Part shown: positions 9,279-16,869 of the stretch, one piece after another | Position numbering within the stretch: the stretch's first letter is position 1 | How the letters are laid out: every line of letters begins with the position of its first letter | Assembly: GCF_000239775.1 (NCBI RefSeq) | Contig: NZ_CAFI01000297.1 | Location: 1 to 64,000, forward strand | Direction of reading: 5' to 3' | Origin: Bradyrhizobium sp. ORS 375 | GTDB taxonomy: Bacteria; Pseudomonadota; Alphaproteobacteria; Rhizobiales; Xanthobacteraceae | DNA length: 64,000 nucleotides | Program-made: the position numbers and the translations under genes | The notes under the pieces: model-generated | Seen by the model: only the letters and a program-made list of their open reading frames with translations | Databases searched by the model: none | Told to the model about the DNA's origin: nothing

Positions 9279-9525
9279 ATGCGTGAGATGTTGATCGGCG
9301 CTGTCACGGCGCCCTCGGCGTACCTCGCCCCGCTTGCGGCAGGATCATCGCATTTGGAGATCGCAATTTTGCGCTCGTCTCTCGCCACGACGTGGATGCC
9401 CGGGACAAGCCGTGCATGACGGAGCAACTCATCGGCAGGATCCTTCGCAGCGGCAGCTCCGCATCTCCAGAGGCGATGCCCATGCCGCAAGCGGCCCATG
9501 GTCATCGATGTCGGGGGGCGAAGAG

Positions 9526-9843
9526 CTACTCAGCTTCCGGCGGAAGCGGCGCAGTACGAAACGACTCGCGCAGCGCCACAACCCGGTTGTTCAGGCCCAT
9601 GACCTCGGCTGCGCGTTCCAGGTCGCGCCAGAAGCCGTCGCCGGGCGAGGTGAGATGGCCGAGCTCCATCAGCGTATCGAGCGCAAGCTCGAGCTCGTTG
9701 TGCTCGAGATATTCGGCGAAGTCCTCATACAGCTTCGCGCAGGCTTGCACATGCCGGAGGGGAGGAGACGGAAGCGTGGCTTGGGCCCGGCCGAGCAGGG
9801 CCCTGACCATCGTCGATTGCGCTGCTAGCTCCGGACTTACCAT
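9526..9843 (-). CDS. Small hypothetical protein
   Basis: A 105-residue protein that I do not recognise. The central part, KLYEDFAEYLEHNELELALD followed by TLMELGHL, is helical and acidic and resembles small helical proteins annotated as immunity-like, but no toxin gene is present. I chose ATG 9843: on the minus strand AGGAG lies 7 nt upstream. The frame is open to 9954. It is convergent with the ribitol dehydrogenase gene and lies downstream of the next gene on the same strand. Confidence 0.65.
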   Translation of the reverse strand: MVSPELAAQSTMVRALLGRAQATLPSPPLRHVQACAKLYEDFAEYLEHNELELALDTLMELGHLTSPGDGFWRDLERAAEVMGLNNRVVALRESFRTAPLPPEAE

Positions 9844-9889
9844 CTGATCGCTCCTGCTGCCAGTAAGGTCTATGATCGAGGCATGGGCG

Positions 9890-10489
9890 TCAACGATCCC
9901 TGCTCGCATCCGGTTCGCTGGTCGCTCGTTGATCCATTCTCCGTTGCTCCGCAATCTGCCTGATCGCGCCGAGCATGCGTCTCCGGATCAGGCCGCTCGC
10001 CGGCCGGATCACCAGCCAATACGGTAGGAACATCAGGAAGGACGCCCGGTCGGGACAGTGCACGCGCGTCTCGGTGACGAGCCGCGTCATCTCGCCCTCG
10101 GGTTCGACCATGAAGCCGAGCACGAGCTTCGGCGTGCGGGGCGCGCTGAAGGCGATGAATTCCTCAGGCCCCGCGATTCCCACCAGGCCAAAATCGTTGC
10201 GCCAGAACTGCCCGATCAGTCCGCCGGCCATGGCGCGGTCGCCGTCACGGCCGAGCGGCGCAAAACTCTTCAGGCTGAACGGCTTTGGCGCCGCATGCCG
10301 TGACGGTGCCATGGCGTGCATCAGCCGCGCCGGCATCTGGCGCAGCGCCATCGCGATCTCGGAGAAGCGATCGCGTGGCGGCTCCCAGCCCTGGATCAGG
10401 TCGAGCAATTCGCCGGGCGGGCAGCGTACGCGCGTCTCGTGCCGCTCGGAGAACTGATAGGTCGGCAGGAGATGGTCGATCAGGGACAT
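9890..10489 (-). CDS. Hypothetical protein, SRPBCC-like
   Basis: A 199-residue cytoplasmic protein. The start (FSERHETRVRCPPGELLDLI), the central LVLGFMVEPEG and the end (TRVHCPDRASFLMFLPYWLV, then a terminal helix with IRRRMLGAIRQIAEQ) follow the strand-rich, C-terminal-helix pattern of SRPBCC/polyketide-cyclase-like proteins that bind small hydrophobic ligands. That is a pattern reading, not a proven homology. It is probably co-transcribed with the small gene downstream (46 nt apart from its chosen start). Confidence 0.7.
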   Translation of the reverse strand: MSLIDHLLPTYQFSERHETRVRCPPGELLDLIQGWEPPRDRFSEIAMALRQMPARLMHAMAPSRHAAPKPFSLKSFAPLGRDGDRAMAGGLIGQFWRNDFGLVGIAGPEEFIAFSAPRTPKLVLGFMVEPEGEMTRLVTETRVHCPDRASFLMFLPYWLVIRPASGLIRRRMLGAIRQIAEQRRMDQRATSEPDASRDR

Positions 10490-10558
10490 GTGCTCGGCTC
10501 AGAATCGTCGTTCCGAGAGACATACGGTCGAAGCAGCTTTGCGCGGTCGTTTTGATCG

Positions 10559-10609
10559 TTTGGGTCTCATTGCGCGGGTTTCGATCAACCGCTGACTTCG
10601 AGACCCAAA
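10559..10609. repeat. Inverted repeat TTTGGGTCTC...GAGACCCAAA
   Basis: Perfect 10-bp arms (10559-10568 and 10600-10609) separated by 31 bp, about 70 bp upstream of the SRPBCC-like gene (minus strand). It could be an operator or a stem-loop; there is no U-run, so a terminator is unlikely. Confidence 0.45.
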
Positions 10610-10961
10610 GGCGCTTTCGCAAACCTCTTATGCCCAAACTGCTCGTCGTGCCAGTTTGCCGCAGCAGTCTGCCTTGTGTCGTCGGGCAAATCACCTGCAC
10701 AGTTCCGGCCGTCCCGTGCTCATCAACGAGGGGCGCTTCGCGAGTCGTCACGAGCGTTGAGCGCGGGATGCGGTGGCCGGATCGGAGTTGCAGCTACGCA
10801 TTCGCGAGCGGACGAACGACTTCGATGCGGACGATGAAATCGCGTGGTCCTGGCCTCCCGACGCTGAGGTCAAGCTTGCTGGTGTGCTCGCGCGCATCGC
10901 GGGTGATGGAGGCAAGACAGCCCGGTCTCCAGGGAGAGCGCGTATAAATCGTAAGCCCACC

Positions 10962-11068
10962 GCGCAGGGAGGGCCGGGATGTCCCAGCCGAACCTGTGGT
11001 GACTGCCGCCTGCATTCTTTTTCTGCAGGCGGGCCATGGGGGCGGCAGGCTCCCGGCCTTCCCTGCGC
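10962..11068. repeat. Structured intergenic element with nested hairpins upstream of poxB
   Basis: The arms GCGCAGGGAGGGCCGGGA (10962-10979) and TCCCGGCCTTCCCTGCGC (11051-11068) pair over 18 positions with one G-U. Inside, CCGCCTGCA (11006-11014) pairs with TGCAGGCGG (11024-11032) around a T-rich 9-nt loop. I know similar 'cagggaaggccggg' elements as repeated intergenic sequence in Bradyrhizobium. It fills much of the 820-bp gap 10490-11312, in which I see no convincing gene. Confidence 0.55.
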
Positions 11069-11312
11069 CCTCGATGTCGAAGAGGGCGGTCTTGCAGCAA
11101 AGCTCGGACGCGAATTGCGCCGCGAGGATGCGTTGTCACGGTCCGCGATCGGGCGCTGTCATTCTCTCGTCATCGTCTCGCGTGTCGCGATCTGGAACTC
11201 CGGTCCCGCGCGCGCTTTTGATTGGGCTGGCCCGGCTGGTGCAGGTAACGAGACCGCAAGGCTCGGCCGCTACGTTCGGCGCACATCTCATCACCAAAGG
11301 ATTGATCAGATC

Positions 11313-13043
11313 ATGGCCACCATAGCAGACCAGATCGTGGAGACGCTCGAGATCGCCGGCATCAAGCGCATTTATGGCGTCGTCGGCGACAGCCTCAACG
11401 GGCTGACGGAGTCGCTGCGCGTCCGCAAGACGATCGACTGGGTGCATGTCCGCCATGAGGAGGCCGCGGCCTTCGCAGCGTCAGGTGAGTCGCAGATCAC
11501 CGGAGAGCTCGCGGTGTGCGCCGGCTCCTGTGGGCCCGGCAACCTGCATCTCATCAATGGTCTCTACGACGCGCAGCGCAGCCGCACGCCGGTGCTGGCG
11601 ATTGCCGCGCACATCCCGTCGAGCGAGATCGGCGGCGGCTACTTCCAGGAGACGCATCCGCAGAATCTGTTCCGCGAATGCAGCGTGTATTGCGAGCTGA
11701 TCTCCGATCCCACGCAGATGCCGTTCGTGCTGGACAACGCGATCCGTGCCGCGGTCGGCGAACGCGGCGTCGCCGTCATCGTCATCCCCGGCGACGTCGC
11801 GCTGAAGGCGGCGCCGAAGCGCGCACTGCCGCCTTCGATCGGCCTGTTGCCGCCGAAGCCGGTGGTGCGCCCGGCCGAGCCGGAGCTCGATGCGCTGGCG
11901 GCGCTGCTCAATGGCGCGGAACGGGTGACGCTGTTCTGCGGCCGCGGCTGCGCCGGCGCCCAGGCCGAGCTGATGCAGCTCGCGGCGGTCTTGCAGAGCC
12001 CGATCGTGCATGCGCTCGGCGGCAAGGAGCACGTCGAGTACGATAACCCGTTCGATGTCGGGCTCACCGGCTTCATCGGCTTCTCCTCCGGCTATCACGC
12101 GATGCACAGCTGCGACACGCTGGTGATGCTTGGGACGGATTTTCCCTACAAGCAGTTCATTCCCGACGGCATCAAAATTGCGCAGGTCGACATCAGGCCG
12201 AGCCAGCTCGGCCGCCGCGCGCGGCTGGATGTCGGCGTCGTCGGCGATATCAGCGAGACCCTGCGCGCGCTGCTGCCGAAGCTCAATGCGAAGTCCGATC
12301 GCAGCCATCTCGACGACAATCTGAAACGCTACGCCGCCGCTCGCAAAGGTCTCGATGATCTCGCCGTGGGGACACCCGGCCGCCTTCCGATCCATCCGCA
12401 ATATCTGACGCGGCTCATCAGTGAGCAGGCCGCGGGTGATGCGGTCTTCACTTTCGATGTCGGCACGCCGACGATCTGGGCCGCGCGCTACATTGCCATG
12501 AACGGCCGCCGCCGCCTGGTCGGCTCGCTGGTGCACGGCTCGATGGCCAATGCGATGGCGCAGGCGATCGGCATTCAGGCGGCGCAGGCCGGACGGCAGG
12601 TGATCTCCTTGTCGGGCGACGGCGGCTTCGCGATGCTGATGGGCGACCTCATCACCTTGAAGCAGATGAAGCTGCCGGTGAAGGTCGTGATCTACAACAA
12701 CGGCACGCTCGGCTTCGTCGCGCTGGAGATGAAGGCCTCGGGCTTCGTCGAGCACGGCACCGATCTGGAGAATCCGGATTTCGCGGCGATGGCGCAGGCG
12801 ATGGGCATCCATGGCCGCCGCGTCGAGGATCCCGGCGAACTGCCGGGCGCCGTCAGCGACTGGCTCGCACATGATGGCCCCGCGGTGCTCGATGTCGTGA
12901 CCGCCAAGCAGGAGCTGTCGATGCCGCCGACCATCGGCCTCGAACAGGTCAAGGGCTTCAGCGTCTGGCTGATCCGCGCCGTCATGAGCGGCCGCGGCGA
13001 CGAGGTGATCGATCTGGCGAAGGAGAATCTGTTGCCGCGATGA
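11313..13043 (+). CDS. poxB: Pyruvate:quinone oxidoreductase (pyruvate oxidase, PoxB-like)
   Basis: Thiamine-diphosphate and FAD enzyme that decarboxylates pyruvate to acetate and passes electrons to ubiquinone at the inner membrane (EC 1.2.5.1). It has 576 residues, the normal length. Visible features are an N-terminal pyrimidine-binding domain with [14 protein letters not shown] and [12 protein letters not shown] (catalytic Glu), FAD/central domain, and a C-terminal PP domain with the ThDP motif [13 protein letters not shown]...[12 protein letters not shown] 11313 starts the conserved region ([20 protein letters not shown]) with AAAGGA about 10 nt upstream; the frame stays open for 540 nt upstream but that part is not protein-like. 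It stands alone behind a long structured leader. Confidence 0.92.
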   Translation: MATIADQIVETLEIAGIKRIYGVVGDSLNGLTESLRVRKTIDWVHVRHEEAAAFAASGESQITGELAVCAGSCGPGNLHLINGLYDAQRSRTPVLAIAAHIPSSEIGGGYFQETHPQNLFRECSVYCELISDPTQMPFVLDNAIRAAVGERGVAVIVIPGDVALKAAPKRALPPSIGLLPPKPVVRPAEPELDALAALLNGAERVTLFCGRGCAGAQAELMQLAAVLQSPIVHALGGKEHVEYDNPFDVGLTGFIGFSSGYHAMHSCDTLVMLGTDFPYKQFIPDGIKIAQVDIRPSQLGRRARLDVGVVGDISETLRALLPKLNAKSDRSHLDDNLKRYAAARKGLDDLAVGTPGRLPIHPQYLTRLISEQAAGDAVFTFDVGTPTIWAARYIAMNGRRRLVGSLVHGSMANAMAQAIGIQAAQAGRQVISLSGDGGFAMLMGDLITLKQMKLPVKVVIYNNGTLGFVALEMKASGFVEHGTDLENPDFAAMAQAMGIHGRRVEDPGELPGAVSDWLAHDGPAVLDVVTAKQELSMPPTIGLEQVKGFSVWLIRAVMSGRGDEVIDLAKENLLPR

Positions 13044-13133
13044 GGAGAGAGCGGCTGGATGCAAGGCATGTCTTACTCGGGAGAGCCGATGTGTTTGCTT
13101 CAAGCTCACGGCTTGTGGCCGCGACCGCGGCGC

Positions 13134-13157
13134 ACCTCCCCCGCCTGCGGGGGAGGT
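13134..13157. terminator. Strong hairpin downstream of poxB
   Basis: ACCTCCCCCGC and GCGGGGGAGGT form a perfect 11-bp stem with a 2-nt loop, 90 nt after the poxB stop. There is no U-run, so termination is plausible but unproven; it may belong to the dispersed repeat next to it. Confidence 0.45.
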
Positions 13158-13211
13158 CGCAGCCCATGCGGGGCGTGGGTTTCGGGCTCCAACTCACAGC
13201 GACGCCGTCAC

Positions 13212-13290
13212 CCCTCATGGCGAGGAGCGCCGCGCCCGGATCCGAGCGGCCGTCACGACTGCCAAACACGGCGCGTCTCGAAGCATGAGG
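13212..13290. repeat. Intergenic palindromic repeat, copy 2
   Basis: CCCTCATGGCGAGGAGCGCCGCG at the left and GGCGCGTCTCGAAGCATGAGG at the right match the two halves of the 8486-8531 repeat, with about 30 extra bases between. It sits just outside the phage attachment site. The stretch 13044-13328 otherwise shows no gene. Confidence 0.55.
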
Positions 13291-13328
13291 CCGAGTTGGT
13301 TGAGGAGCTGTGCTGTGGGGAAACGAGA

Positions 13329-13375
13329 TGGTGCTGCCGGACAGGATTGAACTGTCGACCTCTCCCTTACCAAGG
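13329..13375 (-). other. Prophage attachment site: 3' part of tRNA-Thr(GGT)
   Basis: Read on the minus strand, this is the end of a tRNA: anticodon loop TTGGTAA with anticodon GGT (13371-13369), right anticodon stem GGGAG, variable loop, T-arm GACAG-TTCAATC-CTGTC, acceptor CGGCAGC, A73 and CCA (13331-13329). The 5' half is missing: left of the anticodon the sequence reads CGCCC instead of CTCCC and then leaves the tRNA pattern. A tyrosine integrase gene lies less than 1 kb away. This is what remains when a phage inserts into a tRNA gene and its own copy restores the 3' end at the other junction. The A/T-rich flank at 13390-13500 carries two CACGGAT(A/C) copies that might be integrase arm sites. 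Confidence 0.8.
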
Positions 13376-13654
13376 GCGAGGACCATTGCTAATTGCGTAA
13401 GTATTTCAATATTTTACAGAATGGTTGAGAAACTATGCACGGATAATACACGGATCGGTCTTGCGTTCTCGCGGTGCTCGCATTACGTGCAGAATTAGAC
13501 GAAGCGTGGGTAGGGTCGCGGAGTCTATCAAAAAGCTCGAAATCCCTGCCGCCGCTGGTCAACCGCTTAGTGTTCGTCACCGAAGGTTATGCCTTCTGGT
13601 TCGGGATGATCTCGATTGCCCCGAGCCGCACTAAGCAACGGGAAGGGAGGGCAC

Positions 13655-13771
13655 ATGACCGTGCTGCTCACTCTCGAAGCCAGCAGGCCCGGCGGTGCGA
13701 GTTACCGTCTTGGCTTTGGGTGCAATTTGCCCCTGGCTTGGATTGTAGCCGTCTTGTCGCGGCTGTTCTGA
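13655..13771 (+). CDS. Tiny ORF (38 aa) with strong ribosome-binding site next to the attachment site
   Basis: ATG at 13655 is preceded by AAGGGAGGG 5 nt upstream, one of the best Shine-Dalgarno matches in the window. The peptide begins MTVLLTLEASRPGGASYR and ends in a hydrophobic stretch (LPLAWIVAVLSRLF). A hairpin with a short U-run follows directly (13778-13802). It is not recognised. It could be a small membrane peptide or a type I toxin-like protein; it could also be chance. It lies between the attachment site and the leftward integrase operon, on the opposite strand. Confidence 0.35.
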   Translation: MTVLLTLEASRPGGASYRLGFGCNLPLAWIVAVLSRLF

Positions 13772-13777
13772 CGAGAG

Positions 13778-13802
13778 GGGCACCACGGGAAACCGGGTGC
13801 CC
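13778..13802 (+). terminator. Hairpin terminator candidate
   Basis: GGGCACC (13778-13784) pairs with GGTGCCC (13796-13802) and is followed on the plus strand by TTTGT. It lies 7 nt after the tiny ORF and just beyond the 3' end of the leftward operon, so it may serve both strands. Confidence 0.45.
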
Positions 13803-13809
13803 TTTGTCG

Positions 13810-14088
13810 TTAGTGCTTCCGTCGAGCCTGCCGCATGATCCGCTTCAGGGCTTCCTCGACTTCCTCTTGCTCGATCTCGTCTGCGATCGTCGGCATCGAG
13901 AACGGCGCTTCCGCCTCGACCACGAAGCCGTCCGGCAGGTCGGGTGTCGCGTCGTCGTCGGTGGCGTTGCAGATCGGGCAGGGCGCTCCCGCGCCGCATT
14001 GGCAGCCCCGTAGGCTGTCCGTCCAGGGGCGGTCGGGGTGGTTCTCGCAAACCCACCGAGCGTCGTCGCAGCGCAGGCAATGCTTCAT
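13810..14088 (-). CDS. Small cysteine-rich hypothetical protein
   Basis: A 92-residue protein. The N-terminal half holds paired cysteines (CLRCDDARWVCENHPDRPW, then CQCGAGAPCPICN), like a zinc-binding rubredoxin-type knuckle; the C-terminal half is acidic and ends in a basic helix (EALKRIMRQARRKH). Small proteins of this pattern are common in rhizobial prophages and genomes, without known function. The start is ATG 14088; the frame is open to 14337. It is the last gene of the leftward prophage operon, after integrase. Confidence 0.65.
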   Translation of the reverse strand: MKHCLRCDDARWVCENHPDRPWTDSLRGCQCGAGAPCPICNATDDDATPDLPDGFVVEAEAPFSMPTIADEIEQEEVEEALKRIMRQARRKH

Positions 14089-14109
14089 GGCGCGGCCCTC
14101 AAATGGCGC

Positions 14110-14141
14110 GGCCCCGTGCGACGGGGTGTCCGCACGGGGCC
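14110..14141. terminator. Hairpin between integrase and the last leftward gene
   Basis: GGCCCCGTGC (14110-14119) and GCACGGGGCC (14132-14141) form a perfect 10-bp stem with a 12-nt loop. There is TTTC on the plus side and no T-run on the minus side. It lies 80 nt past the integrase stop and may attenuate or end that transcript. Confidence 0.45.
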
Positions 14142-14222
14142 TTTCAGGTGACGCCCCCCAGGTGCCGCCCTGGGTGAGACATCGGGTGAGTGGACTCTGA
14201 TCTCGGGATTTCGTTCCCGGCG

Positions 14223-15404
14223 TCAAGCTGCGCGCCGCTTCTGCCACGCCTCGAAGGCGCGCTCGCCCGCCTCGCGTTCGGCTTTCTTCAGCGGCTTCGC
14301 CCAACGGTGGGCGTGCTTGACCGGCTCGCGCATCCAATCCTGATCAAGCCACTCTTGGATCGTCGGCAGCTTGTTGATCGCCTCGATCAACGGGGCTTGC
14401 GGTACGTGGGTATAATGGCGGCTCATGTCGTCAGCGGAATGGCCGAGTATCTGATCCTTCGTGTGAGGGTGGACGCCCTCGATCACAAGCTGCGTCGAGA
14501 CGGTGTGCCGGGCGGTGTACGGAGCCACGTCGAAGATATGCGTCCGCAATCGAGCGGCAATGATCGCCTTCTTCATCTGCCCGCCAGCGTTCTCAACGAC
14601 CGTGAAGTGCTCATTGTCCCAGGTGCGCACTAATCGCCCCGGCCTGTTCTCGACCATGTCGGTGAGCATCGGGACAAGCGCCTCATGGATCGGCACGCCG
14701 CGCGGCTCGCCTATCTTCGACTTCGCCAGCGTGATCCATCGGTTCTTCACGTTGACCTGCGACGTGTCCATGGTGAACAGCTCGATCGGCCGCATGCCGC
14801 TGTAGAACAAGATCGTGAAGACCGTCGCGTTCGCGACACCAAGGCCCTTGATGAACTCCCAAGCGACGCCATAGGGCACTGGATAGGAGCCTACGCGCTT
14901 CGGTCCGAAGCTCTCGACGTTGGTCCCCTTCGGCTTCTTCGGCCTGATCCAGCGCTTCGGCTGAGCCCATTCCATCCGCTCAGCATGCGACCATATCGCG
15001 ATGAAGGGTGTCCATAGCTGCCGGTTGAGTGTGTCCGGCCTGACGTTCGGATACAGCGCCTTGCCGATCTCATTCATCCGCGCCTGCGTGATGTCCTTCA
15101 GCGGGACGCCCATGAGGTGTGACATGAGGCCGGACCATTTGCCCGTCTCTTCATCGAACGTGCCAAGGAAGCGCGGTGATCCGCCGTTGTCGAGATAGGA
15201 CTCGGCCGCCTGATCGAATGTGACCACGGCCTTCTTGCCGTGGACGACTTCGTGCAGAAGCTCGGCCTCTTTCTTTATGCGGATGCCTTCGGCCGCCGCT
15301 TTGTTAGTCGTTTTTGTAGACTGGTTGACTTCTCGCCCTTCGGCATCCGTGCCCCGGATGATCCAGTTCGACGTTTCGGTGCGCCGCCAAAGGTAGAGTC
15401 GCAT
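14223..15404 (-). CDS. int: Phage tyrosine-family integrase
   Basis: Site-specific recombinase that inserts and excises the prophage, 393 residues. It has an N-terminal arm-binding/SAM-like region, then the catalytic domain with the first Arg in YSGMRPIEL, PYTARHTVSTQL (box II, where the usual first His is Tyr), LGHSADDMSRHYTHV with the His and the nucleophilic Tyr. A basic tail follows. It overlaps the 3' part of the excisionase-like gene by 130 nt in another frame. It lies 0.85 kb from the tRNA-Thr piece, which fits tRNA-targeting integrases. Confidence 0.93.
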   Translation of the reverse strand: MRLYLWRRTETSNWIIRGTDAEGREVNQSTKTTNKAAAEGIRIKKEAELLHEVVHGKKAVVTFDQAAESYLDNGGSPRFLGTFDEETGKWSGLMSHLMGVPLKDITQARMNEIGKALYPNVRPDTLNRQLWTPFIAIWSHAERMEWAQPKRWIRPKKPKGTNVESFGPKRVGSYPVPYGVAWEFIKGLGVANATVFTILFYSGMRPIELFTMDTSQVNVKNRWITLAKSKIGEPRGVPIHEALVPMLTDMVENRPGRLVRTWDNEHFTVVENAGGQMKKAIIAARLRTHIFDVAPYTARHTVSTQLVIEGVHPHTKDQILGHSADDMSRHYTHVPQAPLIEAINKLPTIQEWLDQDWMREPVKHAHRWAKPLKKAEREAGERAFEAWQKRRAA

Positions 15405-15601
15405 GATCCCCTCATTCCGTTGAAGATAGTAATGATGTCCGCTTCGATGAAGCGATAATCGCGGCCGACGCGCGCGGCGTTCGGCAGATGCTTCGCAACC
15501 AAAGCGTAGAGTGTCTTCCGGGAGACGCGGAGGCGCGCCATCACGTCCGCGGTCGTGAGGACCGTGTTCAGCGGGGTGTTGTCGTTGGCAGCCTTCATCA
15601 T
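15275..15601 (-). CDS. AlpA/excisionase-like helix-turn-helix protein
   Basis: A 108-residue protein with an N-terminal winged HTH_17/MerR-like module (VLTTADVMARLRVSRKTLYALV, then RVGRDYRFIEADIITIFNGM). This is typical of phage excisionases and AlpA-type regulators that bend DNA at the attachment site. The C-terminal 40 residues are basic and share DNA with the integrase start (130-nt overlap). From memory the same overlap is seen in other rhizobial prophages, so I take both frames as real. It should set the direction of integrase action. Confidence 0.8.
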   Translation of the reverse strand: MMKAANDNTPLNTVLTTADVMARLRVSRKTLYALVAKHLPNAARVGRDYRFIEADIITIFNGMRGSCDSTFGGAPKRRTGSSGARMPKGEKSTSLQKRLTKRRPKASA

Positions 15602-15651
15602 TTGGAACTCACGGACGGTCGGCGGATAGATACGGTCTTAAGCCGGATATT

Positions 15652-16869
15652 TCACGCAGGCAAGGCCATTAGCCGAACAAGGTGTGCTGCACAGCGGGCG
15701 CGCTCGGAGAGCCGAGCCGCGAGAGTTCTGAGCGCATATGCTGCTTCCAATGGGACAACGCCGTTTCCGAGCAGGCGAAGCCGGTCGATGCGAGAGACCA
15801 AAGCGGGGGCCACCCCATCAGCCATTCGACAAACAGCGGGTTCAAGAAGCGGCGCGGCTTCGAGGACTCGTCGCCACTCGGCAAGGTCGTTAGGTCCGGG
15901 TGGGAAAGAACTTGGCCGGTCAAGGTCGGGTAGGGCCGCGTCTTGTCCCCGTGGCTGTTCTGATACTCGCCGACTTCGTTCGCTCGCGGCGTCATCCAAA
16001 CATTGCGCGAGTTGTCGTTCGCAGGCGGCGTCCACAAGACGACCTGATCCTGAAGGTTGATCGTGTTGCCCCGCTGAACCCGCTTCAGCGCATTCTCGAC
16101 CGAGACGCCCGTGCCGAGCGCATTTTCGTTCAGCGCCGTTGGCGTCCGCCAAAGGTGCGTCACGAAGTTCGGCAACTGATCGAGATGCAGCGCGCCCGAA
16201 CTGTTGTCGAGATGGTCTTCGCTGTTCGGGGTCCGATAGTCCCGCATGGCCGGCGTCGGCCACCACGCCGTTGCCGTTTGCAGATTGAGGCCGCCTTCGC
16301 GTCCCTCCGTGCCCGCGCCGGTCGTCATGCTCGAAGTAGGCGTCGGCCAACACGGCGAGGACGAAGCAGCGCTCGCGCCGATGGCTTGCGCCAACTTCTG
16401 ACGCCGTGAAAAGTCCGATCTCAGGTTCGTAACCAAGGCGGCAAAGATCACGCCAGACTCGTTCGAGGCCGCCCGACGTGACGAAGCCAGCGACGTTCTC
16501 GATGAAGACGAAGCTCGGACGCGATTGGACGATGATTCGGCGCGCTGCCGACCATAGGTCGCGCTCGTCATTCTCTCCGAGCCGAAGCCCGGCGACGGAG
16601 TGAGGCTGACACGGGATGCCTCCAATGAGGCAATCCACGACGCCACGCCACGGCCTGCCGTTGAAGGTGGTGACATCGCTCCAGACAGGCGCGTCATGAA
16701 GGAGACCTTGCCGCATCGCTGAGACCAGGTGAGCGACGGCGAATGCTTCCCTCTCCACGTACACGATGCCGCGAGCGCCTGGGATTGCCAATTCAAACCC
16801 AAGATCGAGTCCGCCGCCTCCGGTGCAGAGGGAGACAACGTTGAGTGGGGGACGTGCAGCCACATTCAT
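15652..16869 (-). CDS. C5 cytosine-specific DNA methyltransferase
   Basis: 405 residues; transfers a methyl group from SAM to C5 of cytosine in DNA, probably to protect phage DNA from host restriction. The motifs are in order: I (VVSLCTGGGGLDLGF), IV with catalytic Cys87 (GGIPCQPHS), VI (FIENV, 123-126 region), VIII (GASHRRERCFVLA), a repeat-rich target-recognition region with LADA/VADA units, and IX-X (RIDRLRLLGNGVVPLEAAYA). No restriction nuclease gene is adjacent, so it is an orphan. Its ATG overlaps the dCMP deaminase stop (ATGA). From about residue 170 on, another reading frame of the same strand is also open and conserved-looking (see 15669-16328). Confidence 0.92.
   Translation of the reverse strand: MNVAARPPLNVVSLCTGGGGLDLGFELAIPGARGIVYVEREAFAVAHLVSAMRQGLLHDAPVWSDVTTFNGRPWRGVVDCLIGGIPCQPHSVAGLRLGENDERDLWSAARRIIVQSRPSFVFIENVAGFVTSGGLERVWRDLCRLGYEPEIGLFTASEVGASHRRERCFVLAVLADAYFEHDDRRGHGGTRRRPQSANGNGVVADAGHAGLSDPEQRRPSRQQFGRAASRSVAELRDAPLADANGAERKCARHGRLGRECAEAGSAGQHDQPSGSGRLVDAACERQLAQCLDDAASERSRRVSEQPRGQDAALPDLDRPSSFPPGPNDLAEWRRVLEAAPLLEPAVCRMADGVAPALVSRIDRLRLLGNGVVPLEAAYALRTLAARLSERARCAAHLVRLMALPA
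15669..16328 (-). CDS. Overlapping-frame ORF with WPTP repeats and NPLFVEWLMGWP motif
   Basis: This frame is fully inside the methyltransferase gene, shifted by one. It is open from 16865 and from about 16350 reads like a known phage protein pattern: CWPTPTSS, GREGGLNLQTA, WWPTPAMRDY, WRTPTALNEN, WMTPRANEVGEYQNSHGDK, YPTLTGQVL, NPLFVEWLMGWPPLW and SHWKQHMRSEL. Such WPTP-repeat/NPxFVEWLMGWP segments are, in my recollection, found at the C-end of, or next to, phage cytosine methyltransferases. The start is unclear: ATG 16328 is the first in the conserved part, but frameshifting from the methyltransferase is also possible. Whether it is expressed is unknown. Confidence 0.4.
   Translation of the reverse strand: MTTGAGTEGREGGLNLQTATAWWPTPAMRDYRTPNSEDHLDNSSGALHLDQLPNFVTHLWRTPTALNENALGTGVSVENALKRVQRGNTINLQDQVVLWTPPANDNSRNVWMTPRANEVGEYQNSHGDKTRPYPTLTGQVLSHPDLTTLPSGDESSKPRRFLNPLFVEWLMGWPPLWSLASTGFACSETALSHWKQHMRSELSRLGSPSAPAVQHTLFG

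Noticed and set aside
10773-11312. N-terminal extension of poxB by 180 codons
   Set aside because: The frame is open but crosses a nested-hairpin repeat and gives Arg/Gly-rich sequence; the enzyme family starts at the ATG at 11313.
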